A stretch of DNA of 64,000 nt. Source: Marinomonas flavescens (lineage in GTDB: Bacteria > Pseudomonadota > Gammaproteobacteria > Pseudomonadales > Marinomonadaceae). Below, one piece after another: positions 9,413 through 17,155 of the stretch. Positions within the stretch are counted from its first letter, which is position 1; each line of letters opens with the position of its first letter. The notes under the pieces are model-generated. The model was not told the DNA's origin and did no database searches. It saw nothing but the letters and a program-made list of their open reading frames with translations. The stretch lies in the NCBI RefSeq assembly GCF_004352835.1, contig NZ_SJSB01000002.1, positions 62,001 to 126,000 on the forward strand, in the 5' to 3' direction. The position numbers and the translations under genes are program-made.

Positions 9413-10588
9413 ATGAAGGCGCAGTGGTTTAATCGTGTTGATCAGATCGGTGAAGCCAACTGGCAAGCGGCTATTGGCAACACTCGTTATCCCTTTGCGC
9501 AATACGCGTTTCACCTAGCGTTAGAACAAAGCCGCAGTATTGGTGAAGGCACAGGTTGGTACCCAGAATATTTGCTGATTACTGATGCAGATGAAATGGG
9601 CGTTGATCGACCATTAGCCATCGCCCCGACCTATCTCAAAACACATTCTCAAGGTGAGTTTGTATTTGACTGGGCTTGGGCCGATGCCTACCAGCGTCAT
9701 GGTATGGAATACTATCCTAAGCGTGTTTGGGCGATTCCATTCTCTCCAGTCACTGGGCTGCGCATATTCTCTCATTTGGACCCCAATGGCGACGATGCAG
9801 ACTTTGCGAATCTGTACCCTGCACTGGCGAAGCTGATGACCGAAGCCAATCAGGAACGTCATTTCTCAAGCTGGCATTTGTTGTTTACCAAGCCTGAGCA
9901 CGCGGATTTGTTTCGCCATGATAAAACCCTAGTACAGCGTGTTTCCTGTCAGTTTCATTGGTTTAATCGTGATTATTGTGACATGGACGATTACTTCTCG
10001 CACTTTTCAAGCCGTAAGCGAAAAGCGGCACGCAAAGAGCGCGACAAGGTGGTTAAGCAAGGCGTGACTCTGACGCGTACCCTTGGTAATGAACTGACGG
10101 CCGCTGAGATTGACTTCTTTTATCTGTGTTACCAATCCACCTATGCAAAGCGTGGTCAGCAAGGTTATCTCACACGAGAGTTCTTTGGCTTGTTGGCCGC
10201 GACCATGGGGGAGCAAATCCTTTTAGTACAAGCGTACAGAGAAGGCGAAGCGATCGCCGCGTCGTGGTGTTTCTTTGATGATCATTCACTATATGGGCGT
10301 TATTGGGGCTGTATGGAAGAAGTAGATTGCCTGCATTTTGAAGCTTGTTATTACCAAGGAATCGAGTTTTGTCTCGAAAAAGGGTTACAGCATTTCGATC
10401 CGGGTACACAAGGGGAACACAAGATTGCTCGTGGCTTTGAACCTGTTTTTAGCCACAGCGTGCATTACATTGCTCATCAAGGATTTCGAGAGGCGATTGG
10501 GAATTTCTGTGAGGAAGAAGCACAAGCGGTGCGCGAGTATCATCAAGATACCCACGCGTTATTGCCTTTTAAACAAGAGCCTAGCTAG
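9413..10588 (+). CDS. FemAB-like GNAT acyltransferase (DUF482 family)
   Basis: A 391-residue protein of the DUF482 / FemAB-like family (COG3146, annotated as 'peptidogalycan biosynthesis' or GNAT acetyltransferase). Visible family segments are YPFAQYAFHLALEQSRSIGEG near the N-terminus, FDWAWADAYQRHG, PFSPVTG, and the C-terminal GRYWGCMEEVDCLHFEACYY with FDPGTQGEHKIARGF. The fold suggests two GNAT-like domains; the biochemical substrate is not established. It starts 2 bases after the aroE stop, so it belongs to the hemF-aroE unit and is convergent with hmp. No signal peptide is seen. Confidence 0.85.
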   Translation: MKAQWFNRVDQIGEANWQAAIGNTRYPFAQYAFHLALEQSRSIGEGTGWYPEYLLITDADEMGVDRPLAIAPTYLKTHSQGEFVFDWAWADAYQRHGMEYYPKRVWAIPFSPVTGLRIFSHLDPNGDDADFANLYPALAKLMTEANQERHFSSWHLLFTKPEHADLFRHDKTLVQRVSCQFHWFNRDYCDMDDYFSHFSSRKRKAARKERDKVVKQGVTLTRTLGNELTAAEIDFFYLCYQSTYAKRGQQGYLTREFFGLLAATMGEQILLVQAYREGEAIAASWCFFDDHSLYGRYWGCMEEVDCLHFEACYYQGIEFCLEKGLQHFDPGTQGEHKIARGFEPVFSHSVHYIAHQGFREAIGNFCEEEAQAVREYHQDTHALLPFKQEPS

Positions 10589-10635
10589 CGCTACGCCAGC
10601 CAGACTGATGATTAAGATGCCACGATAAAGATGGC

Positions 10636-11829
10636 TTAAACGTCTTGATGTGGGCCGAATAATTCGTAATGAACACGGTCCGCTTCAACGCCTAATGTCA
10701 GTAATTGCTGTTTCACAAACATCATGAAACCGACTGGACCACATAGGTAAAAATCCCCATCTGTCAAAGGCAAAGCGTCCTTGATGTCTGCCAGTTGCAT
10801 ATTACCTTCATAAACACCCTCTTCTGTTTCGTTAGCGCGCTCATACCAAGTATGAACAGACAGTTGAGGTAATTGTGCTTTTACGCTGTTTACGTGTGCT
10901 TTAAAGGAATGCTGACCTTCGTGAGCACAAGCATGTAAGTAACTAATTGGCTGGCTGTAACCTTGCTTAGCAAAGGTATCCAGCATAGCTTGCATCGGTG
11001 TTAAGCCAACGCCGCCAGAAATAAGCACAACAGGTTTTGCTTTGTCTTCGAAGATAAAGTCACCCGCTGGTGGCATCGCTTCGACAATGTCACCGACATT
11101 GATGTGATCATGTAGATAGTTAGACATCACGCCCGCCATCTCATCATTTCCTTCACGTTTGACACTGATGCGGTAGTTTTTGCCATTGGCTGTGGTAGAT
11201 AAAGAATACTGACGGATTTCGTCGTACTGGTTACCTTTAGGATGTACTTTAACACCTAGGTATTGACCAGGAATGTAGTCAATTACAGGATTACCATCTA
11301 CCGGCTCTAGAACGAAGCTAGTGACTAATTCAGATTCTGGTGTTTTAGACGCCACACGGAATTCACGGAAATCTTTCCAGCCACCGGTTTCGGCCGCATT
11401 TTTCGCGTATAGATCACCTTCGACCTTGATAAAGATTTCGGCCAATTGAGCGTAAGCCGCTACCCAAGCTTCTTCTACATCAGGAGTGAAAGCCTCTGGC
11501 GCAAGTTCACGCAGGGTTTCAATCAAGTGATGGCCAACAATGTCGTATTGATCAGGCTGGATGTTAAAACTAGTGTGCTTATGAGCAATGCGCATTACAG
11601 CGCTGGTTAAGACTTCTAAGTTATCAATATGAGTCGCGTAAGCCGCAATGGCATTAAACAAAGCCGCTGGTTGGCGACCTGTTTTTTGGTTTGTCATGTT
11701 GAAGATGTCACTCAACTCTGGGTTGTGAGTAAACATGCGTTTGTAGAAGTATTCAGTAATAGCAGGGCCGGCTGAAGCCAACAATGGGATAGTCGCTTTT
11801 ACTGTATCTATATGTGTTTGGGATAGCAT
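10636..11829 (-). CDS. hmp: Flavohaemoprotein, nitric oxide dioxygenase
   Basis: A 397-residue flavohaemoglobin, the usual length. Residues 1-140 are a globin domain with the proximal His in RIAHKHTSF (about 85). Residues about 150-260 are a ferredoxin-reductase FAD domain (IRQYSLSTTANG). Residues about 265-397 form the NAD domain (LISGGVGLTPMQAML, YLCGPVGFM). It converts NO plus O2 to nitrate using NAD(P)H in the cytoplasm. The ATG has AAAGGAG seven bases upstream. The gene is divergent from norR and preceded by a sigma-54 promoter and NorR-type sites, so NO-inducible expression is expected. Confidence 0.96.
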   Translation of the reverse strand: MLSQTHIDTVKATIPLLASAGPAITEYFYKRMFTHNPELSDIFNMTNQKTGRQPAALFNAIAAYATHIDNLEVLTSAVMRIAHKHTSFNIQPDQYDIVGHHLIETLRELAPEAFTPDVEEAWVAAYAQLAEIFIKVEGDLYAKNAAETGGWKDFREFRVASKTPESELVTSFVLEPVDGNPVIDYIPGQYLGVKVHPKGNQYDEIRQYSLSTTANGKNYRISVKREGNDEMAGVMSNYLHDHINVGDIVEAMPPAGDFIFEDKAKPVVLISGGVGLTPMQAMLDTFAKQGYSQPISYLHACAHEGQHSFKAHVNSVKAQLPQLSVHTWYERANETEEGVYEGNMQLADIKDALPLTDGDFYLCGPVGFMMFVKQQLLTLGVEADRVHYELFGPHQDV

Positions 11830-11884
11830 GGTGGTGCTCCTTTCTACTAAAGTATCGTAATTGAATCTCTATTAGTCTTTCTAT

Positions 11885-11901
11885 TGCGAAAGTCGTGCCA
11901 A
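11885..11901 (-). promoter_or_regulatory. Sigma-54 (-24/-12) promoter of hmp
   Basis: Read on the minus strand, TTGGCACGACTTTCGCA matches the sigma-54 consensus YTGGCACGrNNNTTGCW with a single mismatch, and keeps the obligatory GG-N10-GC spacing (GG at 11899-11898, GC at 11887-11886). It lies 55 bases upstream of the hmp start codon. Confidence 0.85.
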
Positions 11902-11948
11902 TAAAATAAATTCTTATTTTTCAATTACTTAAAAATAAATAAATTAAA

Positions 11949-12013
11949 ATAGAGTCATTTAGACACAAATAAAAATAGGTCTTTATGTTTCTTATGTGTC
12001 AGAATGACTCTAT
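11949..12013. promoter_or_regulatory. NorR enhancer sites between hmp and norR
   Basis: GTCATTTAGAC (11954-11964) and GTCAGAATGAC (11998-12008) both fit the NorR core GT-N7-AC; the second is a perfect GTCA-N3-TGAC. A degenerate third copy, GTCTTTATGTT, lies at 11979-11989. The outer sequences ATAGAGTCATT (11949-11959) and AATGACTCTAT (12003-12013) are exact inverted repeats. E. coli NorR uses three such sites upstream of a sigma-54 promoter. Confidence 0.75.
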
Positions 12014-12039
12014 CTTAGCTATTTCATAGGTTGAAGAGA

Positions 12040-13626
12040 ATGAATCAGGTTTCAAACAATGCCTTACTGAGTTTTGCGCTGGATTTGGCGAGTGCGGTAA
12101 CGCAAACCAACCGCTTTGAGCAATTGGTCTACGCGGTTCGAGCGACCATTAATTGTGATGCGGTGGTATTGCTGATACATCATCACGGTGTGTTGACGCC
12201 GATTGCTCAGCGCGGTTTGTCTGAAGACCTAATGGGACGACGCTTTACCATTACCGAGCACCCACGGCTGAGCGAAATCTGTGCGGGCCACTACCCCGTT
12301 CGATTCCCGTCTGATTCTTCTTTACCTGACCCTTACGACGGCATGGTGCTAGGTCATGATGAGCATTTGCGCGTTCATTCTTGCATGGGCGTGCCCTTGT
12401 ATTTGGATGGCAAGTTGATTGGTGTGGTGACGCTAGACAGCATTACGCCCAACGTATTTGATAATATCGACACCAGAGCGCTTGAGATCATTGGAACCAT
12501 GGCGGCGATGACACTAAATACCGCGATGTTAATGGAGCAGTTGGAGACAAAATCTCAGCGAGCGGAACATGCGTTGCAGGTCATGAGCGAAGAGGCAAGA
12601 GTCAAAGACGGCTATGAGATGATTGGTCAAAGTGATGTGATGAAAGCGCTTCATCAAGCAATTAAGCTGGTAGCGCCTTCCGATTTTGCAATTTTAATAG
12701 AAGGCGAAACCGGTGTGGGTAAAGAGCTGGTCGCACGTTCTCTCCATCATGCCTCCAATCGTAGCCAATCACCTATGGTGTATGTAAATTGCGCGGCGAT
12801 TCCACAAAACTTGATTGAAAGTGAGTTATTTGGTCATGTAAAAGGGGCTTTTACTGGCGCCGATCGTGACCGCGAAGGAAAGTTTGTCCTAGCCGATGGC
12901 GGCACCCTCTTTTTGGATGAAATTGGTGAGCTGCCGTTAGAAGTACAAGGTAGTTTGCTAAGAGCGATTCAAAATCAAGAGATCCAAGCCGTGGGTAAGG
13001 ATGAAATTCGCAAAGTCGATGTGCGGATAATTGCCGCGACCAATCGACGCTTGGAACAAGAAGTTGCTGAACATCGCTTTCGATCAGATCTTTTCCATCG
13101 CCTTAGTGTGTTTCCTATCCAAGTGCCTGCACTGAAAGAGAGACAAGGTGATATACCTCTATTGGCGGGATTTTTTGCGGAAGGCTTTCGTCGTAAATTA
13201 GGGCTTCAACAGCTTACTTTATCGGCCGCCGCGATCTCTTTGCTAGAAGCGTATCACTGGCCGGGCAATGTTCGAGAGCTAGAGCATGTTATTTCTCGAG
13301 CGGCTTTATTTGCTAAAGCGGACACTCCCACTGGCATTACCGTTATTACACCGCAGCATCTTACTGGGTTACAGATAAGTAAGTTAAAAAAAGAAAAGGT
13401 ACAAACAGACGAAGCTGTATTGGAAGAGCCTCAAGAGAGCGCTTTTGAATCCATTGATTTACGACTAGAAACCGAGCGATATCAAAAGGATAGAATTCGT
13501 CACGCATTGGAAGCAGCAAACGGTAATTGGTCGCAAGCCGCGCGTCATTTATCGATGGATCGGGCCAACTTAATGCGATTAGCGAAGCGTTTGGGTATCA
13601 GTGTTGGCAAAGCAATAAAAAGCTAG
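12040..13626 (+). CDS. norR: NO-responsive sigma-54 activator
   Basis: A 528-residue NorR. Residues 1-165 form a GAF domain; R76, D97, D100, H113, C115 and D133 correspond by context to the iron-ligand region of E. coli NorR. The AAA+ domain has Walker A GETGVGKE (222-229), the sigma-54 contact loop GAFTGA (about 273) and Walker B TLFLDEIGEL. The C-terminus is a Fis-type helix-turn-helix (ANGNWSQAARHLSMDRANLM). NO binding to the GAF iron should release the ATPase and activate sigma-54 transcription of the divergent hmp. Start ATG 12040 follows AGG/GAAGAG; an in-frame TTG nine bases upstream is less likely. Its stop overlaps the convergent globin stop within one CTAG. Confidence 0.94.
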   Translation: MNQVSNNALLSFALDLASAVTQTNRFEQLVYAVRATINCDAVVLLIHHHGVLTPIAQRGLSEDLMGRRFTITEHPRLSEICAGHYPVRFPSDSSLPDPYDGMVLGHDEHLRVHSCMGVPLYLDGKLIGVVTLDSITPNVFDNIDTRALEIIGTMAAMTLNTAMLMEQLETKSQRAEHALQVMSEEARVKDGYEMIGQSDVMKALHQAIKLVAPSDFAILIEGETGVGKELVARSLHHASNRSQSPMVYVNCAAIPQNLIESELFGHVKGAFTGADRDREGKFVLADGGTLFLDEIGELPLEVQGSLLRAIQNQEIQAVGKDEIRKVDVRIIAATNRRLEQEVAEHRFRSDLFHRLSVFPIQVPALKERQGDIPLLAGFFAEGFRRKLGLQQLTLSAAAISLLEAYHWPGNVRELEHVISRAALFAKADTPTGITVITPQHLTGLQISKLKKEKVQTDEAVLEEPQESAFESIDLRLETERYQKDRIRHALEAANGNWSQAARHLSMDRANLMRLAKRLGISVGKAIKS

Positions 13627-14057
13627 TCGCTATGACCATGGCGTGCCGCACTGACTTGGTGGATTCGCTCTGCGGGAAACTCAAGTTTGGTGAGCAAATA
13701 AGCTCGCAGGTCTTCTTGATACCCCAGCTCAATTAACGCGGCTTCCATGCAATTAAGCCACATGGCCTTTTCCTTCTCGGTAATGACCAAGTGCGCATGG
13801 GCTTGGGGCAAGCTAATAGGGCCAAATTTCTGCGAAAATAAACGCTCTCCCCCCATCCAACCGGATAAAAATGCCACTAACTTTTCGATCGTCAGTGAAA
13901 GGTTTTTTGGGTGCATGTCAAACAACGGACGGTACTCAGGTGTCTCCGCCATTAGTCGGTAGAAGGTTTCGACTAATGTTTGTAATCCTGATAAGCCACC
14001 GACCGCTTGTAAAGTGCCATCGCCTTCGCCATAAGGTGGACGAAAAGAGTCATTCAT
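13623..14057 (-). CDS. Group II truncated haemoglobin
   Basis: A 144-residue trHb2-type globin. Typical segments are GLQTLVETFYRLMAETPEY, LVAFLSGWMGGERLFSQKFG, HAHLVITEKEKAMWLNCM (His region and conserved Trp of helix G), and a C-terminal tail. The family binds O2/NO and is linked with NO detoxification or redox protection. Its ATG directly follows the TAA of the small membrane-protein gene (TAAATG), so the two are co-translated. It is convergent with norR, overlapping it by three bases at the stops. Context suggests a second NO-handling globin beside Hmp. Confidence 0.9.
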   Translation of the reverse strand: MNDSFRPPYGEGDGTLQAVGGLSGLQTLVETFYRLMAETPEYRPLFDMHPKNLSLTIEKLVAFLSGWMGGERLFSQKFGPISLPQAHAHLVITEKEKAMWLNCMEAALIELGYQEDLRAYLLTKLEFPAERIHQVSAARHGHSD

Positions 14058-14261
14058 TTAATCGTGATCCTGTGTGTTGGTGTCGGATTTTTTCTTGTTT
14101 TTAGCGCGATCCATCTTGATCGAATTACGGTAACCGCCAAGCGCAGCTAAAGCACCAATAATAAAGCTCATATAAAGTGGAATTTGAAACAGCATGGTGA
14201 TGCTGATAAACACACAACCTACGGCCAATCCTTCTAATAAAGGTCTAAGTTGCTTTTTCAT
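14058..14261 (-). CDS. Small inner-membrane protein, 67 aa
   Basis: A 67-residue protein with a hydrophobic segment from about residue 9 to 44, likely two short helices (LAVGCVFISITMLFQIPLYM and SFIIGALAALGGY), and a very Lys/Asp-rich C-terminal tail. CGGAGAC precedes the ATG by six bases, supporting translation. It forms a two-gene unit with the truncated globin. I do not recognise the family; a membrane partner for the globin is speculation. Confidence 0.65.
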   Translation of the reverse strand: MKKQLRPLLEGLAVGCVFISITMLFQIPLYMSFIIGALAALGGYRNSIKMDRAKNKKKSDTNTQDHD

Positions 14262-14583
14262 AGAGTCTCCGGTGCATAAAAAATAAGCGCGAGTTTAGCA
14301 AAGTTTTCACGCCTTGTAGCGCTCGCTGTGGAAAAAAGCATCACTTATCCCAGAAATAAGCGAATAATAAAACGGTAAACTGATTGGTGAGTAAAAATGA
14401 CTTATTCCCAAAAATAAGGAAAAAAGCCTCCCATAAAACAAAATTATCGTTAAAATACGGTTTTATTTCCCTAAAAAAGGGGTTATTTGTGTATAAGTAG
14501 GCAAATTACCCACATTAAAAATGAAACCGGCGATGTGAATCAGACGGCTTTTTATCCACAATACAAAAAGTATCCACAAGGTT
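14262..14583. other. Intergenic region with repeated CTTAT...ATAAG motifs
   Basis: The region is AT-rich and carries short dyads CTTATcccagaAATAAG, CTTATTcccaaaAATAAG and a related TTATTTCCC...GGGGTTATTT, ending in DnaA-box-like sequences listed separately. No gene is seen. Confidence 0.45.
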
Positions 14584-14626
14584 GTGATTCTGGTGCCTTT
14601 ATTTAGTTTTCAACAAGTTATCCACT
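14488..14626. promoter_or_regulatory. Cluster of DnaA-box-like sequences
   Basis: TTATCCACA (14552-14560) is a perfect consensus box. TGTGTATAA (14488-14496) is the reverse complement of TTATACACA, another perfect match to TTATNCACA. GTATCCACA (14570-14578) and TTATCCACT (14618-14626) each have one mismatch. Four boxes lie within 140 bases, the last inside the apparent 5' end of the MATE gene. Confidence 0.5.
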
Positions 14627-15978
14627 CTTATAAAAGCGATGTCGCTTTGCATCGAAAAATTTGGCGCATGGCTTGGCCGCCTATGGTATCCAACATTACT
14701 ACGCCGTTATTAGGACTGGTGGATACCGCGGTCGTTGGTCATTTAGGTACCGCAACCCATCTTGCTGCGGTTGCGATTGGCGCGAGTATTTTTAGCTTTC
14801 TGTTTTGGGCATTTGGCTTTTTGCGAATGGGGTCGACAGGTCTGACAGCGCAAGCATTAGGCCAAGGTGATGAGCGTCGGGTCCGAGAGTTGCTATTGCA
14901 GTCTATTTTGATGGGTGTATTTATTGGCTTAATGCTGATTCTCTTTCGTCATCCCATTATCGATTTAGCGATCACCTTAATGGCGCCAAGCGCCGATGTA
15001 GAGCCTTGGGCGCGCTTGTATTGCGAAGCTCGAATCTTTAGCGCGCCGGCAGTATTGGCAGGTTACGCGCTTATGGGATGGTTCTTCGGTGTGCAGTATT
15101 CAAAAGGCCCATTATGGATGCTATTAGTGATCAATGTCGTCAATATGATATTGGATTACACGGCTGTCTATGGATTAGGAATGGCCAGTGATGGCGTCGC
15201 TTGGGCGACTGTTGTTGCTCAATATGCGGGTGTCACGGTAGCAGGCTTTTTAGCGTGGCATAAACTAAAGGGTTTCAACGGTCATGTGCCTCTTAAAGCG
15301 TTGGTAAAATGGCGTGAATACATGGCGCTGATTCGAGTCAATCGCTATCTGTTTGTGCGCACCATTCTCTTGTTGCTGGTGATGCTGTTTTTTACCGCAC
15401 AAGGTGCCCGTCAAGGGGACTCAGTGCTCGCGGCCAATGCTGTTTTACTGACATTTTTAATGATCATTTCCAATGGTCTAGACGGCTTTGCCTTTTCTGT
15501 TGAAGCGCTTTGCGGCGAATATTACGGACGTAAAGATAAAGCCTCGTTTCAAAAGGTATTGCGTCTTTCTACCTATTGGGCGTGCCTAGCGGCCTTGATT
15601 CTGGTGGTTGTTTTTTGGATTTTCGGTAATGGAATCATAGGGTTATTAACCAGTGTGCAATCGGTTCGCGACGACGCGGCTCTGTACCTACCCTGGCTTA
15701 TTATCTTTCCTCTGTTGGGTATTTGGTCTTTTATGTTGGATGGTGTCTTCATTGGTACCACCAGTGTAAAGCAGATGCAAAACACCATGATAGTGTGTGT
15801 TGTCGGCGTATTTTTTCCTGCCTGGTATCTGACTCAAGGCTTGGGCAATCACGGTTTGTGGCTTAGCCAAGCGCTGTTATTTATCGCCCGTGGTCTCACC
15901 TTGTATTGGTGTTATTTACAAAATATGAAAAAAGGGGTGTGGTTTACCAATGAAGCCAAGACATACAGTGACGAGTGA
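14584..15978 (+). CDS. MATE-family efflux transporter (DinF-like)
   Basis: Up to 464 residues with 12 predicted membrane segments. The conserved N-terminal MATE sequence is IWRMAWPPMVSNITTPLLGL followed by VDTAVVGHLG. This is the DinF subgroup, which exports drugs or metabolites in exchange for Na+ or H+. The start is uncertain: GTG 14584 gives a 20-residue extension before the usual family start, and no clear ribosome site exists near it. An initiation near residue 20 (for example TTG at VALHRK) or GTG 14593 is possible. The upstream region carries DnaA-box-like sites. Confidence 0.85.
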   Translation: MILVPLFSFQQVIHSYKSDVALHRKIWRMAWPPMVSNITTPLLGLVDTAVVGHLGTATHLAAVAIGASIFSFLFWAFGFLRMGSTGLTAQALGQGDERRVRELLLQSILMGVFIGLMLILFRHPIIDLAITLMAPSADVEPWARLYCEARIFSAPAVLAGYALMGWFFGVQYSKGPLWMLLVINVVNMILDYTAVYGLGMASDGVAWATVVAQYAGVTVAGFLAWHKLKGFNGHVPLKALVKWREYMALIRVNRYLFVRTILLLLVMLFFTAQGARQGDSVLAANAVLLTFLMIISNGLDGFAFSVEALCGEYYGRKDKASFQKVLRLSTYWACLAALILVVVFWIFGNGIIGLLTSVQSVRDDAALYLPWLIIFPLLGIWSFMLDGVFIGTTSVKQMQNTMIVCVVGVFFPAWYLTQGLGNHGLWLSQALLFIARGLTLYWCYLQNMKKGVWFTNEAKTYSDE

Positions 15979-16047
15979 GTATTTCGTCGCTGTGATCTTG
16001 TGAGGCTGTTTTTTCGGTTTTATTTTATCGAGGCTTAACCGTCCCAT

Positions 16048-16824
16048 TTACTGAGGACTAAGGCTTTCATTACGCCTTAGTGATCGTTGAATACGGGTTT
16101 CTTCTTGGCGCATTTTTAGTAAATTTTCTTCTACAAAGACAAGGTGTGCATGCACGGCATCTCGCGCCCCTTCTGCATTGCCTGCCATGATGGCGCTATA
16201 CATGGCTCTGTGCTGATCCATAATAGTTTTACGTGCTACTTTCTTTTTAAATAGATTGTTTAAGTTTGCAGAGATACTGCTGGCCAGAATAGTAAATAAA
16301 CTGCGCAAAGTATGGAGTAGTACAACGTTATGCGCAGATTCGGCGATAATCATATGAAATTCTGCGTCTAAACTGGCTTCTAGCGAAAAGTCGTGGTTTT
16401 GGTTCGCATCGACGAGTTTATTAAAGCACTGAGTCAGTCTTGCTTTATCTGCGTCGGTACTTCGTAATGCCGCATAATAGGCTGATAAGCTTTCTAAACC
16501 ATCTCGAAATTCTAGTTGATCATACAAAAATTCATCATGAGCACTGAGTAAGTCATGCAAGGGGTCGGCAAATGAGCTGCCTATTTGCTTTGACACATAA
16601 GTGCCGCCGCCATGTTGACTATAAAGAATGCCGCGGGCAATCAACTTTTGAATGGCTTCTCTTAGTGATGGTCGAGAGACTTCAAAGCGAGCTGCCAGCT
16701 CTCTTTCAGAAAGGAGTTTTTGGCCAGGCTTAAAACTTCCTTCTAAAATCATGCTTTCTAACTGCTGCATAATAATATCTGATATTTTTGGTTGTTTAAC
16801 TGGCGCAAAGCGATTGGGTTCCAT
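16048..16824 (-). CDS. lldR: GntR/FadR-family repressor, LldR/PdhR type
   Basis: A 258-residue regulator with an N-terminal GntR winged helix (residues about 14-80: LSERELAARFEVSRPSLREA) and a C-terminal FCD domain whose metal-binding Asp/His set appears in LDAEFHMIIAES and in later His residues. FCD regulators of this subgroup bind lactate or pyruvate. It is divergent from the D-lactate dehydrogenase gene, and two AANTGGT-N3-ACCANTT dyads typical of LldR/PdhR lie between them. It most likely represses the dehydrogenase in the absence of lactate. GAGAGACA precedes the ATG. Confidence 0.82.
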   Translation of the reverse strand: MEPNRFAPVKQPKISDIIMQQLESMILEGSFKPGQKLLSERELAARFEVSRPSLREAIQKLIARGILYSQHGGGTYVSKQIGSSFADPLHDLLSAHDEFLYDQLEFRDGLESLSAYYAALRSTDADKARLTQCFNKLVDANQNHDFSLEASLDAEFHMIIAESAHNVVLLHTLRSLFTILASSISANLNNLFKKKVARKTIMDQHRAMYSAIMAGNAEGARDAVHAHLVFVEENLLKMRQEETRIQRSLRRNESLSPQ

Positions 16825-16936
16825 TGTTGTCTCTCTTTCAACTCTATGTTTTTACTGGTTTTAGATATTAGTATTATTAAATGCTAAATTTATGGTTTAT
16901 CTACACGATAGTAGTAACGGTTGTTAATAAAGGCAA

Positions 16937-16953
16937 AAGTGGTAAAACCACTT
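16937..16953. promoter_or_regulatory. LldR-type operator, distal
   Basis: AAGTGGT-AAA-ACCACTT is a perfect 7-base dyad with a 3-base spacer, matching the FadR-family TGGT-N3-ACCA core. It is flanked almost symmetrically by ACGATAGTAG (16905-16914) and its reverse complement CTACTATCGT (16982-16991). Confidence 0.7.
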
Positions 16954-16996
16954 CTAAATGTCGTTAAAATCCTCTAACTATCTACTATCGTATAGG

Positions 16997-17025
16997 TTGA
17001 CAAATTATCTAAGGGTTTCTATTGT
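16997..17025 (+). promoter_or_regulatory. Sigma-70 promoter of the D-lactate dehydrogenase gene
   Basis: TTGACA (16997-17002), a 17-base spacer, and TATTGT (17020-17025). The proximal operator starts about 19 bases after the -10, covering the expected transcript start. Confidence 0.65.
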
Positions 17026-17043
17026 AGCTCAGAATTATAGGGT

Positions 17044-17062
17044 AAATTGGTATGACCAATTT
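17044..17062. promoter_or_regulatory. LldR-type operator, proximal
   Basis: AAATTGGT-ATG-ACCAATTT is a perfect 8-base dyad with a 3-base spacer, identical in form to PdhR/LldR operators (AATTGGT-N3-ACCAATT). Confidence 0.82.
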
Positions 17063-17155
17063 ATTGCTTTATTCAATCTCTGTCTAGTTGTTTATTTTTT
17101 TAGACTACCAAAACAATAAAAGTAAGCAGGCCTTTGCGCCTTGGGATGTATTGTT

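Noticed and set aside
14400..14640. Chromosomal origin of replication
   Set aside because: DnaA-box-like sites are present, but dnaA, dnaN, mnmG or other origin neighbours and clear 13-mer unwinding repeats are absent.
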